A stretch of DNA of 64,000 bases from Pontibacter pamirensis (GTDB lineage: Bacteria; Bacteroidota; Bacteroidia; Cytophagales; Hymenobacteraceae), in assembly GCF_010015475.1 (NCBI RefSeq), contig NZ_SSNI01000031.1:18339-82338 (forward strand). Direction: 5' to 3'. The number at the start of each line of letters is the position of its first letter. The stretch's first letter is position 1. The notes under the pieces were generated by a model that saw nothing but the letters and a program-made list of their open reading frames with translations, was not told where the DNA came from and searched no databases. Below, piece after piece: positions 38,601-45,734 of the stretch. The translations under genes were made by a program, and so were the position numbers.

Positions 38601-38855
38601 GACAATCATTTTGGCACTCTGACTGCCTTTGTGCCTGGCCGTGAAGCAGCAGGCTACAGCTTTACCTCTTCGCTGCCGATCCAGGTGCTGCGTGGAATGG
38701 CTCCGATACTGGAGCCTTACCTGGAGCCAGGGAGCAGCACCTTATGCTTAGGTGCACCTGAGGTTCCTCCGGCAGTCAAGCCCCTGATTACGGTAGATGG
38801 GAATGTCCCTGCTTCGACTGTTGCATTGCCTACCTCCGCTTACATAGAGCAATAA
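35652..38855 (+). CDS. class A penicillin-binding protein (GT51 transglycosylase + transpeptidase), divergent
   Basis: A 1067-residue protein with one N-terminal membrane segment (~43-63) and two catalytic parts. The glycosyltransferase 51 domain (~150-300) has IENRELLDTDRPF, with the Glu at the catalytic position, and GGSTLPTQIEKYRHSP. The transpeptidase domain has SxxK in LELGSTAKLRVL, SxN in LLKSINLPFVRL and KTG in GGKTGTGDNR. It would polymerise and cross-link peptidoglycan. Length is above the ~800 usual for PBP1a, with long insertions between the domains and between SxN and KTG, so it is a divergent subgroup. Three in-frame starts exist: GTG 35652, ATG 35664 and ATG 35709. The last gives the shortest cytoplasmic tail and is credible. 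Confidence 0.85.
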   Translation: MNVKMITKPFAFHPYNSPIMIINNYQSTPTDRKEKKRGGILKWTLIGILVLGICVAIAAVAYEMHTSRFQAEELSQYAASLTYSVKPGASDTIAYPKAGPFDMRLGYAQLPKLLERAQLRGLEIEYQARFSPALMEYTTKGFFTPYPEKSQTGLNIVDCGGQSVYHSPYPKRIYDSFESIPLLTVQSLLFIENRELLDTDRPFMNPAIDWGRFTKAIMHEAAKSIGLEYETIGGSTLPTQIEKYRHSPAGLTAGPRDKLMQMVSASVRAYQGGPETLPARQAALLAYVNTVPLSGAPGYGEVHGLGDGLWVWFNSNFDEVNHLLNLPGAQGDTLVAQGQALRQVISLMIAQRRPSFYLGTRGRAELSKLTGSYLRLMEKNGYISPALRDAGLAQEITFRDFSKAPAVTPVDTDKGVLMVRTHLSELLGTSLYDLDRLDLAATTTLQHDLQKQVSTFLDSLSDPAFASTVGLFGDRLLTPSSTEQVRYSFTLFEHTPQGNLVRVQTDNTDQPFDINEGSKLELGSTAKLRVLVTYLEIIAEIHERYANKPLETLRKALQEPQDNLTSWVLVYLIREKDKGLPAMLQAALERRYSASPREVFFTGGGLHKFHNFRNEDNWSNPTVREALLKSINLPFVRLMRDLVRYTTYQNTGSRAKLLGDDRDPRRREYLTQFADREGKTFLLRFWRKYKGKTPEERLDKFLDGLRQDPVRLAAVHRYLYPETDSVSFAAFLRERLPDEKITDARMIELYQRYGPNAYNLPDQGYIARVHPLELWVLAYLLQHPGAEWAEVVEASKDQRQEVYTWLFRTRFKNARDSRISTMLEVEAFADIQQRWERLGYPFDHLVPSFATALGSSGDRPAALAELMGIILNNGVRQRTLRIEKLHFAANTPYETSLTRPPMAGEQVMVPEVAAAVREALSEVVDLGTARRLRGGFTMANGNPLDMGGKTGTGDNRLVTVSSRGHRMTSRAVNRTATFVFFLGDNHFGTLTAFVPGREAAGYSFTSSLPIQVLRGMAPILEPYLEPGSSTLCLGAPEVPPAVKPLITVDGNVPASTVALPTSAYIEQ

Positions 38856-38948
38856 AGACAAAGAGTAGTATGTTGAACCTGAATTCAATGTCAGGTTGGA
38901 TCGTTAAAAGCAGGTTTTTAGAAATATGCTACTGGTTCTGAGTTAGTC

Positions 38949-39017
38949 AGAGGTTACATAAAAGTAAAAGGGAATAGCCTTCAAACAGCTATTCCCTTTT
39001 ACTTTTATGTAACCTCT
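38949..39017. terminator. 30-bp perfect hairpin downstream of PBP gene
   Basis: Arms at 38949-38978 and 38988-39017 are perfectly complementary over 30 bp with a 9-nt loop and an internal T-rich tract. It is probably a bidirectional terminator between convergent genes; its length is exceptional. Confidence 0.8.
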
Positions 39018-39024
39018 CTTTCAT

Positions 39025-39139
39025 AGCGCGAGCGTTCTCGCTCGTGCTGACTATCTAACGGCCTCAGGCTGTATGTGAAAGCTACAGAGCCTGGGTAGTA
39101 AAACAATTCAAAGCCTATGCTTCAGGGGCCAGAGGCCCT
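39025..39139. repeat. cluster of short hairpins, REP-like
   Basis: AGCGCGAGCG (39025-39034)/CGCTCGTGCT (39039-39048) pair with one G-U. A second stem lies around CAGGCT/AGCCTG, and GGGCC/GGCCC occurs near 39125-39138. Closely spaced GC stems next to AT-rich DNA resemble extragenic palindromic repeats; copy number in the genome is unknown. Confidence 0.4.
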
Positions 39140-39238
39140 GCAATAACAGACATGAGATTGGACCCTCACGCCATAGGTTTAGTTTAGTATATTACAACCT
39201 GCCTTCAAAGGGGCTTTATGAATCCTGACTAAAGCCTG

Positions 39239-40114
39239 TTAATAATCAAGCTTATACGCTGCTACCCTGTTTTTGAGGAAAGTAGGAACCAGAACCAGTT
39301 GCTCTTCTTCTATGTAATCAATATCCGCTGTGTTGGATTCTTCTCCCTTTGTGTCCAGCAGTAAATGCTCATTGCCGTTACGGATCAGGTAAATTTCTCC
39401 CTGCCAGCGGCTCGCGATATAGGTGCTATCGTCAATAATAACCAGGCCATCGCCGCCGGTTACTGTTTCATTTACAGGTTCTGCGGTTTTATCCTGCATG
39501 TTGTACCTTCTAAGCCCCTTTCCGTCCAGCACAAACATTTCTCCTGCATCATTAAAGGCTAGTCCATTGATCCCCTCCATTCCTTCGGCAACAGTATTCA
39601 CGCTGCCGTTTTCCAGCACGTGCACTTTGCCTGTCTCTGAGTCAGTAAAATATACCTTCTCACCGTCGGTAGCCGCATCGTTCAGGAAGGCAGCATCCTG
39701 CACAGGATAACGGTTTGTAACAGTGCTATCGGCTATGTTGATTTCAACCAACTCATCAATATCCGTGACATAAAGCTTGCCGTCCATGATGGCCATGCCC
39801 TTGGGAGCATTCAGTCCTGTTACCCAGTTTAACTGGCTAATTGTGCCATCAGGTCGCATGATGGCGATAAAGCCTTGGCCGTCTTTTTCAGAGTGGTTCC
39901 CCTGTATGTTGCTGACATAGATGATGTTGTTTTCTTCGTCGTACAAGGTAGACTCGGCGGTGGTCATAACCGTGTCTGTTTCCCATACCTTTGTGAGGCT
40001 GGGTTCTGTTGCTGTTTCAGTTGCATTCATGTCTGCGGTTTCCTGTGTTTCTGTTTCACCTGAGCAGGAAAACAGGACAGAAGCGAGTAGCAGAAGGGAA
40101 AAAGTGCTCTTCAT
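39239..40114 (-). CDS. SMP-30/NHL-like beta-propeller lipoprotein
   Basis: A 291-residue lipoprotein (signal peptide, lipobox LFSC at ~14-17, Thr/Glu-rich linker). It then has repeated ~40-residue beta-blades with the rhythm GLNAPKGMAIMDGKLYVTDI, FLNDAATDGEKVYFTDSETG, GINGLAFNDAGEMFVLDGKG and DGLVIIDDSTYIAS, as in SMP-30/gluconolactonase-like and NHL propellers. Catalytic metal residues of SMP-30 cannot be confirmed. Probably a periplasmic or outer-membrane binding protein or lactonase. Start ATG at 40112-40114. Confidence 0.7.
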   Translation of the reverse strand: MKSTFSLLLLASVLFSCSGETETQETADMNATETATEPSLTKVWETDTVMTTAESTLYDEENNIIYVSNIQGNHSEKDGQGFIAIMRPDGTISQLNWVTGLNAPKGMAIMDGKLYVTDIDELVEINIADSTVTNRYPVQDAAFLNDAATDGEKVYFTDSETGKVHVLENGSVNTVAEGMEGINGLAFNDAGEMFVLDGKGLRRYNMQDKTAEPVNETVTGGDGLVIIDDSTYIASRWQGEIYLIRNGNEHLLLDTKGEESNTADIDYIEEEQLVLVPTFLKNRVAAYKLDY

Positions 40115-40324
40115 AGTCAGAAAATTTTTAGTGTGAGAAAAGATTTTGATATCGAAATTAAAAAATATTATATGTAATACGAAAGACAGATAAGTCAGTA
40201 CACAAGGTATCTGTAAAAGAATCTATATTTGTCCTGACAAATGCAGCAGCAATGGTTTAACAGGCATTGTGCCACCACTCCTGTAAAGTAGTAATACCAT
40301 AATAAAAACTTACTCTTAAATTCT

Positions 40325-40702
40325 ATGGCTGATTTCGATCAGGAGACCTTGGCATACATCAGGAACAACAACCTCATTGGTATCAAAGCCGGTAGTGAAA
40401 GAGAGAAATTCCTTCCTATCTGGATGGTGCTCGTTGATGATAGGATATTTGCGCGTTCTTGGGGATTCGGTGAACGTAGTTGGTATAATACCTTTCTGAC
40501 CGATGCCTATGGACAAATCCAGTGCGGTGATAAAGTTACGGCTATCAGGGCCAGTGTTCCCGAAGAAGATGAAAGTCTACAGGATCGTATCAGCCAGGCC
40601 TATTTAGACAAGTACGACAAAGGGGAAAATTCCTTCTATGCCAGCGGAATCATCAAACCGGAACATGTCGCTAAAACCATGGAGTTCAAGCCGATTGAGT
40701 AA
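40325..40702 (+). CDS. DUF2255-family protein
   Basis: A 125-residue soluble protein matching the DUF2255 pattern: LIGIKAGSEREKFLPIWMVLVDDRIFARSWGF near the N-terminus, WYNTFLTDAYGQI in the middle, and AYLDKYDKGENSFYASGI near the end. The fold is a split beta-barrel related to flavin reductase-type or nitroreductase-type proteins, with no known function. Monocistronic; a TATATTTG sequence at 40224-40231 resembles a -7 box, but the upstream TTTG is absent. Confidence 0.8.
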   Translation: MADFDQETLAYIRNNNLIGIKAGSEREKFLPIWMVLVDDRIFARSWGFGERSWYNTFLTDAYGQIQCGDKVTAIRASVPEEDESLQDRISQAYLDKYDKGENSFYASGIIKPEHVAKTMEFKPIE

Positions 40703-40921
40703 AATAAATATATCCTGTTGCTAACAGATCGCCGGAACAAGAAGTAAGTTATTTGTAAGCATGCGGCGCATCATGATTCCGACTGAATATAGCATGCCTT
40801 TTGTGTTGAAAATTTCTTTAGAAGAAGTGCTCACCAATTTGAGGAGGAGCCTTGGGCTTTTTAAGGCTGCAGGAATTATTTTACCTCCTCTCACAGCCTT
40901 GTGCAGCGGGCGGCGATGCTG

Positions 40922-41440
40922 TCAGCAACCCACAGACAGCCTCTCTTCAAGTTCTTCCATTACGATAGCAGCCAGACCCTCCAGCATTGCTTCTTCATCT
41001 TTAGAAAATGCGCGCGGCTTCTTGTCCACTACTGCCAGCACCCCAATGTTAAAGCCATCGGGTGTTGTGAGCGGGGCTCCGGCATAAAACTGTAAACCAA
41101 AGCTGCCATAAACCAAAGGGTTTGTTAAAAGGCACGGCTCCTCTCTGGCGTTCTCGAAAACAGTAACTTCATTTTTAAGAATTGCCATAGAGCACAAACT
41201 GATGTCCCTGCTAAATTCACCGGCTCCCTCCATTTCTATATTTGACTGTGCCACCACGTTCATTTCATCAACAAAACTCACCAGGGCTATCGGTACATTA
41301 AAAATACGCGCTGCCATACTTACTATATGCTGAAAAGTGCCCGTTTTGTCGAGGTTTTCAATAATGTTATAACCGTACAGCTTTGTCAGTCGCTTTTTTT
41401 CGTTCTCTTGGATCCCTGCCTGTTCAAGTATAATATTCAT
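40922..41440 (-). CDS. stand-alone GAF-domain protein
   Basis: A 172-residue protein made almost entirely of one GAF domain (~25-165). Typical elements are YNIIENLDKTGTFQHIVSMA, FNVPIALVSFVDE, FCSMAIL-like ISLCSMAIL, and FYAGAPLTTPDGFNIGVLAV, with a helical tail. No output domain is present. It lies 24 bp downstream of the receiver-domain gene in the same direction, after the PAS kinase gene, so it probably belongs to a three-gene signalling operon. Ligand unknown. Confidence 0.85.
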   Translation of the reverse strand: MNIILEQAGIQENEKKRLTKLYGYNIIENLDKTGTFQHIVSMAARIFNVPIALVSFVDEMNVVAQSNIEMEGAGEFSRDISLCSMAILKNEVTVFENAREEPCLLTNPLVYGSFGLQFYAGAPLTTPDGFNIGVLAVVDKKPRAFSKDEEAMLEGLAAIVMEELEERLSVGC

Positions 41441-41463
41441 GTTATAAATGGTTTCTATTCTTA

Positions 41464-41880
41464 CTAAAAGCCTAAGAGAACAAGGCTTTTAGCTTTTGAC
41501 TTCTGAAATGAAAAAATGATATCAATATCTTCGCTCTTGATGGGCTTATGAATAAGTCCCGTTACGAAAGGATAATCCTGCAGCCTGGCAGTGTCTGAAG
41601 TGTCGAGAGAAGAGGTCAGGATATAGATGCTGCATCTCTCGCGAAGCCTGCATTTTAGTGGCGCCAGGGCATCCAGAAAGCCCCAGCCATCCATAATGGG
41701 CATATTCAAGTCCAGAAACATGACCTCAGGAATACTGTCCTCATCACTTGCGAACAATGCATCTAAAGCCTTTGCGCCGGAAAGGAACGTTTTAATATCG
41801 AGTGTTGCATCTTCCATAATCAGCATGTTCTTTGAAAGGAATATGCTTAAATGATCATCGTCGATGATAAATATTTTCAT
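41464..41880 (-). CDS. single-domain response regulator (CheY-like)
   Basis: A 138-residue receiver domain. The acidic pocket is IIDDDH (start), the phosphorylated Asp is in VMFLDLNMPIMDGWGF, the conserved Ser/Thr is in YILTSSLD, and Lys is in LIHKPIKS. No output domain. It starts immediately after the histidine kinase stop (41882), so the two are co-transcribed and translationally coupled. It probably passes phosphate on or acts by protein contact. Confidence 0.92.
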   Translation of the reverse strand: MKIFIIDDDHLSIFLSKNMLIMEDATLDIKTFLSGAKALDALFASDEDSIPEVMFLDLNMPIMDGWGFLDALAPLKCRLRERCSIYILTSSLDTSDTARLQDYPFVTGLIHKPIKSEDIDIIFSFQKSKAKSLVLLGF

Positions 41881-41881
41881 C

Positions 41882-44422
41882 TTAAATTTTTGGTAAATAA
41901 ATCAGGAACCTTGTGCCGAAACCAATTTTACTGGTAACCTCTACGTGTCCGCCCATCGCTTCTAAATGCGTTTTGACCAGGTATAAGCCAATGCCCCTGC
42001 CTTTTTTATCTACATGAAACCGCTTGTACAATTTGAAAATGTTGTTATTCGCCTTTTTCATGTCAAAGCCGGAGCCGTTGTCAGAAAAAGAGATAAGTAT
42101 ACCTTTGGCTGTGTTGCCAAAGCTTTTGATGCGTACCACCAGGGGACGTTCTTCGGACCTGTACTTGATGGCGTTTGACAGAAAGTTGTAGAATATGCTG
42201 TACACGTATGCCTTGTTTGCCTTTACGCTGACACCTTCTTCAACGCAGTTGACTAGCGCGCCACCGCATTTTTGAAATGGCTCCTGTAACGACGACAGTA
42301 CCTGATCTATCACAGTATTAATACTGACCTGCTCCTGGTCCATGTTACCATTGCTGTCCCGGATTGTGAGGATGGTGTTGATGTCTTTTAAGACATTGTC
42401 TAGCTGTGTTATGCTCTGATTTAAAACTGATAGCGATTTGTCATATAGTTCAGAGTCTTTGTTAAGCTTGGTCAGGAGATTTGCTAAACCCATTGCATTG
42501 GCAACAGGTGCCCGCAGGTTATGAGACACCAGGTACGTGAACTGCTGCTGATCACTGTTTTTAGCATAAAGGTCCTGGGTCATTTTCAGCAGGTTTGTCT
42601 CGGCCTCTTTCCTGAAAGTGATGTCTTTCAGAATAGCAATAAATTGCCGCACAGTTCCTATAGCATCATAAACAGGCGTAATATCCATAGAAACCCAGAA
42701 CTTTTCTCCTGACTTCTTGTAGTTGATGAGCATCGCGTTAAAATGGGTACCCAACCTCAGCTTCTCACGCATCATGCTGACTGTTGCTTCTTCGGTTTCC
42801 TCACCCTGCAATAAGTCTCCTGGCTTTCTTCCTGCTATCTCGGAGAGGGTGTAGCCTGTGGTTTTAGTGAAGCCTTCGTTTACCCACTCCGTCCGTCCGC
42901 AGGCATCAGTAATAATGACGCCATTGTCCGTGCTGCTGGCCACTAGCGACAGCTTTTCAAGCTCCTGCTGCGACTTCACCCTGTCTGTGATGTCAGTTTG
43001 TACAGTAACGAACCCTAAAATCCCGCCATTCCCGTCATAGGTGGGGTTCACCTGGACTGAAAGCCACAGCTCCTCACCATCCTTCCGGTAGTTCAGTATT
43101 TCAAAAGATACCGGCTCACCACTTACCATTTTATCTTTTACTGCTTCAAAAGCCTTTTTATCTGTCTTTTGACCGTGCAAGAAATCAGAAGGAATTTGTC
43201 CTGTAACCTCTTCTAATCTGTATCCTGTCAGTCTGGTAAAACCTTCGTTTACCCACTCAATTCTTCGCGCTCTGTTGGTGATGATGACACCATTAGTCGT
43301 TTTGCTGGCAACTAAAGATAGCTTCTCAAGTTCCTGCCTTGCCTTTACTTTTTCCGTAATGTCATCAAAATAAACAGATATGCCTTCTTCTGAAGGGAAA
43401 GCCCTCACATCCAGCCATACATCGGTGCCACTATAGTAAGCTTCAAACTGCGCCGCCTTGCCTGTTGTAACCGCGTGGTGGTATTGCCTGTAAAAAACGC
43501 CGTTCTTTTCGATTGGAAACTTCTGCCATGCATTTTCCCCGATATAACAGCCCCGTTCTATTTCCAAAAGCCTCTCCGCTTCGCTGTTAATGTAAGTGAA
43601 GTTCCATTCTTTATCTAATGTGAAAAAAGCGTTAGTGATGCTTTCAAAGATGTTGCCTAACCGTTTTGCCTGCCGCTTAATGGTATTATAGGAGTGCACC
43701 AGCGACGTGATTTCCTTAGCAATGGTCTGCACACACACAACCTCATCTTTTACAATGACAGGGTATTTGATGGTGTCGTATATCCTGGTTTCTCCGTTTA
43801 TCTCGAACTCGAATTCAAAACGCAGGGAGTTTCCCAGTAGTGCCTGCTGAAGATATCTTTCGTTCACAGCAGCCATATCAGGAGGCAGAAAGGAGGAGGC
43901 AGGAGAGTTGATTAACTGCGCTTCGCTCAGTCGCAAACTCTTAACAAGTTGCTGGTTAACTTCTGTGATAAGCCCTTCCCTGTTTTCAATGAAGACAACA
44001 TCCGGGTTATTGTCAAACAAGACTCTGTAACGTTGTTCGCTTTCCTCTAAACGTGACTGGCTTTTTCTTTGCTTCGTCATGTCACGCCCCACACAGTAGA
44101 GTGTGTTGTTGTCTTCTGACCAGACGCCATACCAGCGTATAGGTACTACATGACCTTCTTTATGTATATAGCGGTTTTCAAAGGCGCTTTTTTCGGAGGT
44201 ATGAAAGAGTGTCCGTACAGTTTGTTCAGTTTTGGGAAGGTCATCAGGGTGCAGGAAATCTGAATAGTGGCGACCAATCATTTCACTGCTCTTATATCCT
44301 AAGATATTCTTGCTGACATCACTCACGTACCGGATGTAACCGTTTATATCAATGCTCCCGATGATATCGAGAGAATGTATGACCATTTTTTCAAAATCAA
44401 AAAGAGCCTGATTAGATTTCAT
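41882..44422 (-). CDS. multi-PAS sensor histidine kinase
   Basis: An 846-residue kinase with no membrane segment. About five PAS/PAC units lie in series (approx. 8-115, 125-235, 245-360, 372-490, 495-610), with repeated marks such as GYxxSEMIG, WVNEGFTRLTGY and WVNEGFTKTTGY. The two central PAS domains, each ended by LEKLSLVAS-TTNGVIIT or -STDNGVIITD, look like a recent internal duplication. The HisKA motif is YLVSHNLRAPVANAMG. The ATPase domain has the N box (NFLSNAIKYRSEE), a G1-like SFSDNGSGFDM and a G2 GRGIGLYLVKTHLEAMGG. It is cytoplasmic and probably senses redox, oxygen or a small ligand. The operon continues with the receiver and GAF genes. Confidence 0.9.
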   Translation of the reverse strand: MKSNQALFDFEKMVIHSLDIIGSIDINGYIRYVSDVSKNILGYKSSEMIGRHYSDFLHPDDLPKTEQTVRTLFHTSEKSAFENRYIHKEGHVVPIRWYGVWSEDNNTLYCVGRDMTKQRKSQSRLEESEQRYRVLFDNNPDVVFIENREGLITEVNQQLVKSLRLSEAQLINSPASSFLPPDMAAVNERYLQQALLGNSLRFEFEFEINGETRIYDTIKYPVIVKDEVVCVQTIAKEITSLVHSYNTIKRQAKRLGNIFESITNAFFTLDKEWNFTYINSEAERLLEIERGCYIGENAWQKFPIEKNGVFYRQYHHAVTTGKAAQFEAYYSGTDVWLDVRAFPSEEGISVYFDDITEKVKARQELEKLSLVASKTTNGVIITNRARRIEWVNEGFTRLTGYRLEEVTGQIPSDFLHGQKTDKKAFEAVKDKMVSGEPVSFEILNYRKDGEELWLSVQVNPTYDGNGGILGFVTVQTDITDRVKSQQELEKLSLVASSTDNGVIITDACGRTEWVNEGFTKTTGYTLSEIAGRKPGDLLQGEETEEATVSMMREKLRLGTHFNAMLINYKKSGEKFWVSMDITPVYDAIGTVRQFIAILKDITFRKEAETNLLKMTQDLYAKNSDQQQFTYLVSHNLRAPVANAMGLANLLTKLNKDSELYDKSLSVLNQSITQLDNVLKDINTILTIRDSNGNMDQEQVSINTVIDQVLSSLQEPFQKCGGALVNCVEEGVSVKANKAYVYSIFYNFLSNAIKYRSEERPLVVRIKSFGNTAKGILISFSDNGSGFDMKKANNNIFKLYKRFHVDKKGRGIGLYLVKTHLEAMGGHVEVTSKIGFGTRFLIYLPKI

Positions 44423-44784
44423 CTAATATTCGTAATAGTATTGTGTAGTGTCGTTTATTGGTTTATTTATAAAAGTGAAATAATTGTTTTCGAATATGCC
44501 TCTTAAATAAACCTGAAAGCAAGTTAAGTGAATAATTAATTCTTTCGATATACTTATATTCAAATATTTTTAATATTGAATTATTGCAAGAATTCAGGTT
44601 GGTTATATTCTTTTAAAAGTTGAAATGTTTCAATTTGGCAGATGCCTTCTTTTTCTTCAAATGAAGCATTGGTTCTCTAAAAAGGGATAGCTTTTTCAAA
44701 TCCTTTGAATCAGCGGGTATGTAGCATAAAAAACCCCGTATCTGGCTTGAGCCTTGATACGGGGTTTTTCTTAAGCTTGGTATG
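44423..44784. other. intergenic region with terminator
   Basis: No gene is supported; it is AT-rich between the kinase start and the CsbD-like gene and holds the terminator at 44729-44769. Confidence 0.5.
44729..44769 (-). terminator. terminator after CsbD-like gene
   Basis: AAAAACCCCGTAT (from 44729) pairs with ATACGGGGTTTTT (44757-44769). For the minus-strand gene the stem ends in a T-run; it is 15 bp past the stop. Confidence 0.85.
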
Positions 44785-44976
44785 TTATAAAGAATCAATC
44801 CATTTCTTCAGTTCGCCTTTAGCTTTGCCGGTCTTTTGCTGAAGCTTACCTAGCCACTCGTCCTGCTGCCCTTCATTGTAGGTCAGGTCATCATCAGTCA
44901 GGTCGCCATACTGCTGCTTCATTTTTCCTTTCAGTTCATTCCAATTTCCCTTTGTTCTATATTCTGTCTCGTTCAT
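44785..44976 (-). CDS. CsbD-like stress protein
   Basis: A 63-residue hydrophilic protein with the CsbD-like core: GNWNELKGKMKQQYGDLTDDDL, then LGKLQQKTGKAKGELKKWI. The family is small, helical and general-stress induced, of unknown molecular function. It has a clear terminator. The short size is normal. Confidence 0.88.
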   Translation of the reverse strand: MNETEYRTKGNWNELKGKMKQQYGDLTDDDLTYNEGQQDEWLGKLQQKTGKAKGELKKWIDSL

Positions 44977-45734
44977 GGTTAGTTAGTTAATGGGTTAAAA
45001 ATCTCTATATTATTTTACGGAAATGGTGTCTGTGTGTTCCTCTATTACCTTTAAACTTGTAGCCGTTTTGCATGCTGTTGCAGTAGCAATACAGGGCTGC
45101 TGCATAGGCATGATTCTGACTTGTTAGTCTTTTTTGTCACCTTTAACAGGTATTGTAAGTATATTTTTTGATTACTTTTTAATGATTGTATTTAAAATGC
45201 AAGGTGTTAATAATGAGTACTATAAGTAGTTTTGTGAGTAATTACTTTCTACTTTTTTTATCATTAAGTTGATGGTGCATATGTAACTTTGCTTTTTTGT
45301 AAAACAATCCTTTGTAAGTGTTGTGCCAGAAATAGGCACAGGCAGTACCAGAGTTTGTTTTTTTCGTAATAAACTAGGACGTCAGTTAGTTAGAAGAGGA
45401 GTAAGAATGTTGCGACACTAGTAAGTAAGTACTCATTTATTTAACATCTATTTGTTGTATATTATACAAAGCTTTTTCATATTTGATATGTTCTTGCATG
45501 TATGTATAATTTCTAGTGAATCAGCCCGAGGAAGACCGAGGAAGAAAATGTAGGTACTTTATAATGAGCTCAGACCCTAGAGAGAAAAGAGCTTTATGAA
45601 TGCATCAGTTAGAGCTCTTCCTTCTGCCTGAAAGAATCTAATACCTGGAATAGCAAAACAAGCGTGGCTGCCTTAGCAAAGCTTTAAGATGCTTTTATCC
45701 GGAAACAATAGTTTCACCATCTTAACCCCGTTGT
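44977..45734. other. 758-bp region upstream of SusC gene
   Basis: It is AT-rich with no gene. A tandem 10-bp repeat (CCGAGGAAGA twice, near 45527-45547) is the only structure noted. Expected to hold the promoter and control of the SusCD locus; no clear promoter box was found. Confidence 0.4.

Noticed and set aside
40761..41087. 108-residue open frame overlapping the GAF gene
   Set aside because: It is in the opposite strand over a well-supported GAF gene and has a Ser-rich composition without domain.
45527..45547. tandem CCGAGGAAGA repeat upstream of SusC
   Set aside because: Only two copies, with no palindrome and no link to a promoter box; not enough to call an operator.
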